Shown here: positions 1 to 4,636 of the stretch, piece after piece
Position numbering within the stretch: the stretch's first letter is position 1
How the letters are laid out: each line of letters opens with the position of its first letter
Program-made: the position numbers and the translations under genes
Notes under the pieces: generated by a model
Told to the model about the DNA's origin: nothing
Seen by the model: the letters and a program-made list of their open reading frames with translations, nothing else
The model's database searches: none
From: JBNJEM01 sp051745935
GTDB taxonomy: Bacteria; Planctomycetota; Planctomycetia; Pirellulales; Pirellulaceae
NCBI GenBank assembly: GCA_051745935.1
Contig: JBNJEM010000495.1
Coordinates: forward strand, 1-6,101
Direction: 5' to 3'
Length of the DNA: 6,101 nucleotides

Positions 1-163
1 CCAGCAAGACCAACACTGACTGCTTCGGTTCGCTCTTGCCCTTCTCGTACTTGGAGAGGGCCGCCTTTGTCATTTTGAGACCGGCATCCTCCAGGCGTGT
101 CACGACCCCGTCCTGGGTCAGCCCCGCGGCCAGCCTCGCTTGCCTGATTCGGTCTCCAATCAC
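1..163 (-). CDS. XRE-family helix-turn-helix regulator (N-terminal fragment, cut by window edge)
   Basis: Read on the minus strand, a GTG start at 163-161 opens a frame of 54 codons that continues past the left edge. The product begins VIGDRIRQARLAAGLTQDG and continues with a block containing TKAALSKYEKGKSEP. This is the classic Cro/C1-type HTH pattern: a first helix rich in Arg and Ala, the 'GLTQ' turn, and a recognition helix ending in 'SKYEKGKSEP'. In the family this domain binds operator DNA, often as a dimer. Proteins with this exact style of N-terminus frequently carry a C-terminal ImmA/IrrE metallopeptidase domain, but that part is outside the window, so the full function is unknown. 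The GTG start is chosen because AGGAGG lies 8 nt upstream and no other in-frame start is seen; the overlapping ATG in the next frame meets a stop at once. A promoter and a palindrome lie directly upstream, suggesting self-repression. Confidence 0.85.
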   Translation of the reverse strand, partial: MIGDRIRQARLAAGLTQDGVVTRLEDAGLKMTKAALSKYEKGKSEPKQSVLVLL

Positions 164-171
164 ATTCTCGT

Positions 172-177
172 CCTCCT
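172..177 (-). promoter_or_regulatory. Ribosome binding site of the XRE regulator
   Basis: On the minus strand this reads AGGAGG, a full Shine-Dalgarno core, with an 8-nt spacer to the GTG at 163-161. It supports the GTG as the start codon. Confidence 0.75.
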
Positions 178-211
178 GGTCCTTGCGTTGACAACATTGT
201 GGTAAATCTAT

Positions 212-224
212 CGTTTAGTAAACG
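212..224. promoter_or_regulatory. Probable operator: 13-bp perfect palindrome at the predicted transcription start
   Basis: CGTTTA-G-TAAACG is a perfect inverted repeat with six-base arms and a single central base. It sits just downstream of the predicted -10 box of the minus-strand promoter, over the expected start point. A dyad of this size and position is typical for autorepression by XRE-family dimers. Its assignment to the adjacent regulator is inference. Confidence 0.5.
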
Positions 225-229
225 TTGAC

Positions 230-257
230 ATAATAAATTTTTTTTCTGTTCTGTCAA
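230..257 (-). promoter_or_regulatory. Sigma-70-type promoter of the XRE regulator
   Basis: On the minus strand TTGACA (257-252) is a perfect -35 box. After a 16-nt spacer comes TATTAT (235-230), matching five of six positions of the -10 consensus. The spacer holds a run of eight A residues (T on the plus strand, 238-245). Transcription should begin near 223, giving a leader of about 60 nt before the GTG. The AT-rich character of 190-260 contrasts sharply with the GC-rich surroundings. Predicted from sequence only. Confidence 0.6.
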
Positions 258-542
258 CAAAGCCACGGTTTGGCACATAGGGTACGGGTTGGCGATCGGC
301 GCTGTTGCGCCCCCTTGGGATGGCGGGTCCGCCAACCGTGCCGGGTTGTCCTTCCGTCACAACCGAGGCGTATTGTACGGAGGCATTCGAGCCGAGATGG
401 AAGGGAGACGCGCTGAACCCCCTCTGCTCCCCGTCCGTCTTTTGGCGGGTCGGAGCGGATGGCAGACTACACGCGGGGTACGGCCTCCTGACTCGGGGGG
501 CCTTGGTACGTGTCTGTTGTCGCGGCTAGCTATCGCCGGGGC

Positions 543-713
543 ATGCAAAGGACACCTGATCCGATTGGGGCGGCGGGAGATGCCGATGAACCGGAGCGGA
601 TGCAGGTGATCAAAGACCAGCCCTACTTTCGGTTTTCCAACAATGGTGTGGTGGCTATGGACTGGAAAGACGATGGCGAGGGCGTGCCATTTTGCGCCGG
701 ATTTCATCCGTAA
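543..713 (+). CDS. Possible small hypothetical protein (56 aa), weak
   Basis: An ATG at 543 opens a 56-codon frame ending in TAA at 711-713; a GTG at 510 would extend it to 67 codons. Unlike the other frames around it, the translation has a balanced composition with acidic, aromatic and aliphatic residues, for example QPYFRFSNNGVVAMDWKDD near residues 26-44. I recognise no family. No strong Shine-Dalgarno sequence precedes the ATG. A G-run (495-500) lies about 9 nt before the GTG. It could be a genuine small gene, the remnant of a larger gene, or a chance frame. It stands alone, between the divergent XRE gene and the protease gene. Confidence 0.25.
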   Translation: MQRTPDPIGAAGDADEPERMQVIKDQPYFRFSNNGVVAMDWKDDGEGVPFCAGFHP

Positions 714-781
714 CTGTCTAGGGAGTTTTGGGACCGGGAACCACGTTTTGTTACGGGCTGCAAAATGGTCGCGACTCAATA

Positions 782-797
782 TTCTTGCGTGCAAGAA
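782..797. repeat. Perfect dyad TTCTTGC-GT-GCAAGAA
   Basis: Two seven-base arms separated by two bases form a 16-bp perfect inverted repeat. The two-base centre is too tight for a good RNA hairpin loop without opening a base pair, so a protein-binding operator is as plausible as a transcript structure. No gene starts immediately next to it; the nearest confident start is more than 300 bp away. Confidence 0.3.
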
Positions 798-875
798 AGA
801 GATCATCCGGGGGCCCGGTTTCTTCTCGGGGTGAACAGCAGCCAACACGGACAGAGGGAACGCGACCCCGCTCCC

Positions 876-891
876 GACCGGGCCCCCGGTC
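876..891. repeat. Perfect dyad GACCGGG-CC-CCCGGTC
   Basis: Seven-base arms with a two-base centre give a GC-rich 16-bp inverted repeat. It is followed on the plus strand by a moderately T-rich stretch (892-903) that is not a continuous T-run, so it is at best a weak terminator. A smaller related dyad, CCGGG-GG-CCCGG, lies at 807-818. Confidence 0.25.
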
Positions 892-1021
892 CTTTGCCGT
901 TTTCATGGGAATTGGCGCACGAGTTGCGACCCTTGGCGGGCCATGGAAATTCTGCCAGAACGAACGGCTGAATGGGCCGCGAGAGAACCGGTGGTGGGGG
1001 GCGTCCGTACGGTATGGGAAC

Positions 1022-1041
1022 GGCGGCGCGTGTCCGCCGCC
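1022..1041 (+). repeat. Hairpin in the region upstream of htrA
   Basis: GGCGGCG (1022-1028) pairs with CGCCGCC (1035-1041) across a six-base loop, a stable seven-pair GC stem. It ends about 80 bp before the protease start and could lie in its 5' leader. No promoter was identified clearly enough to place the transcript start. Confidence 0.3.
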
Positions 1042-1110
1042 ATCGGGTGATGAATCATTCTGGAGAAGGATTCGTCCAAGCGGGGGGATCAACGAAACAT
1101 GGTTTGCATA

Positions 1111-1116
1111 GAGGAG
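1111..1116 (+). promoter_or_regulatory. Ribosome binding site that decides the htrA start
   Basis: GAGGAG lies 6 nt before the ATG at 1123. This favours that ATG over the in-frame ATG at 1099, which would add eight residues and would place this purine-rich element inside the coding sequence. Confidence 0.65.
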
Positions 1117-1122
1117 CATTTG

Positions 1123-2643
1123 ATGACACGGAACAAACGAACGTCTTCCACGGTGCTATTGGTCCTGGTGGTTGGGCTGGGCGCGTTCACGATTGCCCGG
1201 TCCTGGCCGTATCTGATGGCCAAGGCGAGTTACGCCATGCAGCGAGGGATCGCGGAGGCCTCGCAAGAGCAGTTGGCGGTGGCGAACGACTTGTCGCAGG
1301 CCTTCCAGCACGTGGCCAAGGCGCTGCGCCCGTCGGTGGTGAGCATCAGTTCGGTGCGGCGGGTCCAGCTCCAGCAGCGGGGCGGACGCGGCCGTGGCTC
1401 GGAGCTGCCGGAGGAGTTTCGGCGGTTTTTCGGAGATGATTTTTTTGAGGAGTTTCCGTTTGAAGCCCCATCGCCCCCACGCGGTTTTCAACAAGAGGGC
1501 ATGGGCACGGGCGTGATCGTCAGCGACGAGGGATACATTCTGACCAACAACCACGTGGTGGCCGGTGCCGACGAAGTCAATGTGAGGCTGTCGGATAACC
1601 GGGAGTTTCGAGCGGAGATTGTCGGCACCGATAAGCCAACTGACATCGCCGTGCTCAAGGTCGACGCTGACGGTTTGGTGGCCGCCAAGCTCGGGGATTC
1701 GAAATCGATGGACGTGGGCGAGTGGGTGTTGGCCATGGGAAGCCCGTTTGGTTTGTCTCAAACGGTGACCGCGGGCATCATCAGCGCGACGGGCCGGGCC
1801 AACATGGGGATCGCGGACTACGAAGACTTCATCCAAACGGACGCGGCCATCAACCCTGGCAATAGTGGTGGTCCGTTGGTGAACCTGCAGGGCGAAGTGG
1901 TCGGCATCGCCACCGCCATTGCCTCGCGCAACGGCGGATACCAGGGGATTGGCTTTGCGATTCCCAGCCATATGGCGCGAGGCGTGCTCGATAGCATCGT
2001 GAAAGAAGGGCATGTTACTCGCGGCTATCTGGGCGCCATGATTCAAGATCTGGATGAAGACCTGGCAAGGTCGTTTTCTTACGACTCGACCGATGGCGTG
2101 CTCATTGGCGACATCATCGAGGGCGGACCGGCGGAAAAAGCGGGCCTGAAAAGCGGTGACATCGTGGCCACGCTCAATGGGAAAGAGGTGACCACCGCCA
2201 ACGACTTTCGGAATTCCATGGCCGGTATCGCGCCCGGGACCACCGTTAAGTTGGAGGTTGTCCGGAACGGGGAAAAGAAGCAGTTTGAGGTGACCGTGGG
2301 TGAACTCGATGCGGCCGAGCTGGCGCTCAAAAGAGGGCAAGGCACCGAATCGGCCGTCAACTTGGGCATGGCGGTCAGGACCCTGACCCCCGATTTGGCG
2401 CAACAGTTGGGTTACGAGGGCGACCAAGAGGGCGTGGTGGTCATGGAAGTGCAGCCGGGGAGCTTGGCGCAGCGAGTGGGCATTCGGCCCAAGGATGTGA
2501 TTGTGGGTGCCAACGGTACTCCCATTCGCAGTGCCGCCGAGTTCCGGGAGGCGACGCGAGACAGCGATCTTGAGGACGGAGTTCGTTTGCAGCTCATGCG
2601 GGAAGGGGCTCGACGATACGTCTTTCTCAAGAGTGCCGAGTAG
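1123..2643 (+). CDS. htrA: HtrA/DegP-type membrane-anchored serine protease with two PDZ domains
   Basis: The 506-residue product is a trypsin-like S1C (HtrA/Deg) protease, which in this family degrades or refolds misfolded proteins in the cell envelope. Residues 2-8 are basic and polar, followed by one hydrophobic segment (about 10-25). No clear signal-peptidase site is visible, so it is probably an uncleaved anchor with the enzyme facing the periplasm. A probably helical stretch (33-68) leads to a Gly/Arg-rich and then Phe/acidic linker (86-114) resembling the LA loop. The catalytic triad is intact: His144 in TNNHVV, Asp174 in TDIAVLKV and Ser248 in GNSGGP, with spacings like those of DegP. 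PDZ1 covers about 301-390, starting at GYLG; PDZ2 covers about 414-504. The length is normal for a two-PDZ HtrA. The gene appears monocistronic, with a long upstream gap and a hairpin after the stop. The family identification is firm. Assignment to a particular paralogue (DegP, DegQ or MucD type) is not possible. Confidence 0.96.
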   Translation: MTRNKRTSSTVLLVLVVGLGAFTIARSWPYLMAKASYAMQRGIAEASQEQLAVANDLSQAFQHVAKALRPSVVSISSVRRVQLQQRGGRGRGSELPEEFRRFFGDDFFEEFPFEAPSPPRGFQQEGMGTGVIVSDEGYILTNNHVVAGADEVNVRLSDNREFRAEIVGTDKPTDIAVLKVDADGLVAAKLGDSKSMDVGEWVLAMGSPFGLSQTVTAGIISATGRANMGIADYEDFIQTDAAINPGNSGGPLVNLQGEVVGIATAIASRNGGYQGIGFAIPSHMARGVLDSIVKEGHVTRGYLGAMIQDLDEDLARSFSYDSTDGVLIGDIIEGGPAEKAGLKSGDIVATLNGKEVTTANDFRNSMAGIAPGTTVKLEVVRNGEKKQFEVTVGELDAAELALKRGQGTESAVNLGMAVRTLTPDLAQQLGYEGDQEGVVVMEVQPGSLAQRVGIRPKDVIVGANGTPIRSAAEFREATRDSDLEDGVRLQLMREGARRYVFLKSAE

Positions 2644-2698
2644 CGATTCATCGTTGAACCCGTCGCGGGCCGTTCGCTCCTCGTTTTTCCGCGTGACT

Positions 2699-2731
2699 CC
2701 ACCACCGCCGGGATGAGCCCGGCGGTGGTGG
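2699..2731 (+). terminator. Perfect 14-bp hairpin after htrA (possible terminator, no U-tract)
   Basis: CCACCACCGCCGGG (2699-2712) and its exact complement (2718-2731) enclose a five-base loop, ATGAG. It begins 55 bp after the htrA stop codon, where a transcription terminator or mRNA-end stabiliser would be expected. No T-run follows on either strand, so it is not a canonical Rho-independent terminator. It could end transcription with help from Rho, protect the 3' end, or act as a barrier between htrA and the downstream gene. Confidence 0.55.
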
Positions 2732-2804
2732 CTCAAGACAAACGGTGGCTTATGGGCTAGGGCACGCATTGGCCCGCTACGGCTCGTGGACTCACACGCG
2801 CCGC

Positions 2805-2827
2805 GGGGTCCCGGGCGGGGCTCGGGG
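2805..2827 (+). promoter_or_regulatory. G-quadruplex-type motif upstream of the AAA+ gene
   Basis: Four G-runs of 4, 3, 4 and 4 bases are separated by loops of four (TCCC), one (C) and three (CTC) bases. This fits the usual G3+N1-7 pattern. It lies on the coding strand about 60 nt before the ATG at 2887, so it might fold in the mRNA leader or DNA. A competing duplex through the internal CCCGGG is possible. The motif is visible; any function is inference, and G-runs are common in GC-rich spacers. Confidence 0.3.
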
Positions 2828-2886
2828 ATGTAGCCTGCCTCGCGCGTCGCGGGCAATCAACAGGGAGAGGAAGAGTACTCGAGACC

Positions 2887-4305
2887 ATGTCAACAACGAA
2901 CACTCGCCCGGATACATTGCATGATCTTCGTGAAAGCGGTTGGGTGTCCAAAACGGTGAAGCAAGAGATCCACGATAACTTCTTGCGGGCGTTGAGTCAG
3001 GGGGAGGAACTGTTTCCGGGCATCATTGGATATCAGGACACGGTCATTCCGGAACTGAGTATTGCTCTGATCGCGCGGCACGATATGCTGTTTCTCGGCG
3101 AGAAAGGGCAAGGCAAGAGTCGGCTGATGCGGCTGCTTTCGCGATTCCTCGATGATGAGATTCCATATATTGCCGATCCGGAATTGCCGGTCCATGAGGA
3201 TCCCTACCACCCGATCACGTCGGTGGGCCGACGCATGGTGGCGGAACGGCCGGAACGCGAGGTTCCGATCGGTTGGTGGCGTCGTGATCACCGCTATGCC
3301 GAACGGTTGTCTCCTGGGACTAAATTCGCGGACATCATTGGTGAAATTGATCCGGCGAAACTGGCCCGGGGGACCAGCTTGTCCGCCGAGGAGGCCTTGC
3401 ACTTTGGGTTGATCCCCCGCATGCATCGGGGTGTTTTTGCCATGAACGAACTCCCGGAGCTGGACGAATTGGTCCAAGTCGGTTTGTTCAATATTTTGGA
3501 GGAACGGGACGTCCAGGTTCGCGGTTATCCGATCCAGTTCGATTTGGATGTTTTGATACTCTTTTCCGCCAATCCAGCCACGTACAATCGCAGTGGCAAG
3601 GTGATCCCGCAATTGAAGGACCGCGTGGGTTCGGTCATTCACACGCATTATCCCCGAGACCGTGACGCGGGCATCGAGATTATGGAGCAGGAGGCCGGCA
3701 TCGCTCTAGACGGGGATTTGCCCGTGGTGGTCCCCTATTTCATGCGGGAGATTGTGGAGCAGATCAGTATTGTGGCGCGTCGCTCGAAGTACGTGGACCA
3801 GCAATCCGGTGTCAGTGCTCGACTCAGTATCGCGAACTATCGGACGATGGTTGCCAGCGCGCGGCGGCGAGCGGCCGTGCTGGGCGAACGGCCCGCGGTG
3901 CCGCGCATCAGCGATCTGGGCCATGTCTACGCCTCCTCGCTCGGAAAACTGGAACTGGACATGATGTCCAGCCATCAGATGTCCGAGCGGCAGGTCATGG
4001 ACGCGGTTGTCGCCGAGGCGATCCAGCAGGTTTTTGGTGAATATGTTGATCGTCACGGCCTCGAAGAAATCGCTGAGATTTTCGCGCGCGGGGTGAAGGT
4101 CGAGGTGGGAGACATGCTCCCCTCGAAGGTTTACGCGGATCGATTGCAGCGAGTTCCCCCGGCCTGGGATAAGGCTTTTGAGCTCAATGCTTCGGATGAT
4201 CCGGCGGTGCGAGCCTCGTGCGTCGAGTTCATACTGGCGGGGCTCTATAGCGCCGACCAGATTTCCCGTTCCCAGCACAGTGGGCGTATCATCTATGAGC
4301 TCTAA
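2887..4305 (+). CDS. MoxR/ChlI-like AAA+ ATPase ('magnesium chelatase' subunit I-like)
   Basis: The 472-residue protein belongs to the AAA+ group often labelled magnesium chelatase or sigma-54-interacting regulator in genomes, although it is not tied to chlorophyll synthesis here. Walker A is GEKGQGKS (71-78, Lys77). The Walker B region is GVFAMNEL (182-189), with Asn187 where Asp is usual and the catalytic Glu188 kept; from recall, homologues of this subgroup share the 'NEL' form. Sensor 1 is Asn229 in FSANP, a likely arginine finger is Arg246 in LKDR, and a likely sensor 2 arginine is Arg312 in SARLS. A small C-terminal helical region follows to residue 472. The enzyme should hydrolyse ATP as a ring and remodel a client together with a VWA partner, and such a partner is encoded just downstream in the same direction. 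The start is the first ATG of the frame. A purine-rich AGGGAGAGGAAG (2862-2873) lies 13 nt upstream, rather far for a Shine-Dalgarno element. The client is unknown. Confidence 0.9.
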   Translation: MSTTNTRPDTLHDLRESGWVSKTVKQEIHDNFLRALSQGEELFPGIIGYQDTVIPELSIALIARHDMLFLGEKGQGKSRLMRLLSRFLDDEIPYIADPELPVHEDPYHPITSVGRRMVAERPEREVPIGWWRRDHRYAERLSPGTKFADIIGEIDPAKLARGTSLSAEEALHFGLIPRMHRGVFAMNELPELDELVQVGLFNILEERDVQVRGYPIQFDLDVLILFSANPATYNRSGKVIPQLKDRVGSVIHTHYPRDRDAGIEIMEQEAGIALDGDLPVVVPYFMREIVEQISIVARRSKYVDQQSGVSARLSIANYRTMVASARRRAAVLGERPAVPRISDLGHVYASSLGKLELDMMSSHQMSERQVMDAVVAEAIQQVFGEYVDRHGLEEIAEIFARGVKVEVGDMLPSKVYADRLQRVPPAWDKAFELNASDDPAVRASCVEFILAGLYSADQISRSQHSGRIIYEL

Positions 4306-4636
4306 ACAGAAGCGTATCCTGGGTGGTTTGCGGCGGGCCGGATCGTGTTGGGCTTTAGAGTGCCATGCAGGTACCAGGTTTGGGCATCGGGCCTAAGTTT
4401 GGTTACGCCGCTGTAAAGCGTTGCGAGTTTGGGGACAGCCGTTCGCCGTGCACATTATTTCAGGCGGTTGGATTGTTCCGGATGGCACGCTGCCCGACGC
4501 AAGCCGTCCTCCCGTTGGTCGGACTCGCGGCGGAAAACGTCATCCGCGACCGGTATACAGGGTGGAGATGTTCAAGTGCAGCGCGTCTCGTTCTTGCTCG
4601 GCAGCAATATGACCGTCCAGATAGGAAAGCGATTCC
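4306..4636. other. 331-bp gap between the ATPase and VWA genes
   Basis: No frame here gives a recognisable protein. A frame from a TTG at 4429 to a stop at 4645-4647 has an Arg/Ser-rich chance-like front, but its last 25 or so residues (VQVQRVSFLLGSNMTVQIGK and a few more) look more protein-like and overlap the VWA gene start by 11 bases. Another frame (TTG 4421 to 4612) shows nothing familiar. A TATACA sequence (4554-4559) resembles a -10 box but has no good -35 partner. No clear terminator hairpin follows the ATPase gene. Confidence 0.4.

Larger units (their letters stand above)
187..258. repeat. Three copies of GTTGACA around the XRE promoter
   Basis: GTTGACA occurs at 187-193 and 224-230 on the plus strand and inverted (TGTCAAC) at 252-258. 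The first copy extends to GTTGACAAC, itself a perfect odd-centred palindrome (187-195). The third copy supplies the -35 box of the minus-strand promoter. The copies flank and abut the 212-224 palindrome. They could be a second set of binding sites, or chance plus promoter sequence. No good -10 box is found on the plus strand after either plus-strand TTGACA, so I do not call a divergent promoter. Confidence 0.4.
261..1098. other. Long region without a convincing gene
   Basis: Several overlapping open frames exist here on both strands, but their translations are rich in Arg, Pro, Gly and Ser and show no recognisable domain, as expected for chance frames in GC-rich DNA. Only 543-713 has a more protein-like composition (listed separately). 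Short perfect dyads occur at 321-334, 782-797, 807-818, 876-891 and 1022-1041. No tRNA or rRNA pattern was recognised. The region may hold the htrA promoter, a degraded gene or a non-coding RNA. None of these can be shown from the sequence alone. Confidence 0.5.

Noticed and set aside
188..230. Plus-strand promoters starting from TTGACA at 188-193 or 225-230
   Set aside because: No acceptable -10 box appears at 16-18 bases downstream of either, so only the minus-strand promoter is called.
270..286. Sigma-54-like promoter (TTGGCAC) on the plus strand
   Set aside because: The -24 half looks good, but the position that should carry the invariant GC of the -12 element reads AC, and no gene follows closely.
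357..848. 163-codon minus-strand open frame in the gene-poor region
   Set aside because: The translation is dominated by Arg, Pro and His with no hydrophobic core pattern or known motif. It overlaps equally unconvincing frames on the other strand.
1099..1122. Earlier ATG for htrA at 1099
   Set aside because: It would add eight residues before the basic N-terminus and bury the GAGGAG ribosome binding site inside the gene; the ATG at 1123 has ideal spacing.
1156..2856. 566-codon open frame on the minus strand opposite htrA
   Set aside because: It lies antisense to a gene with a certain identity. Its translation is rich in His, Arg and Gly without any domain. Long antisense frames are a by-product of GC-rich third codon positions.
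4554..4559. TATACA as the -10 box of a VWA gene promoter
   Set aside because: The matching -35 position reads CGGAAA, which is too weak to call a promoter.
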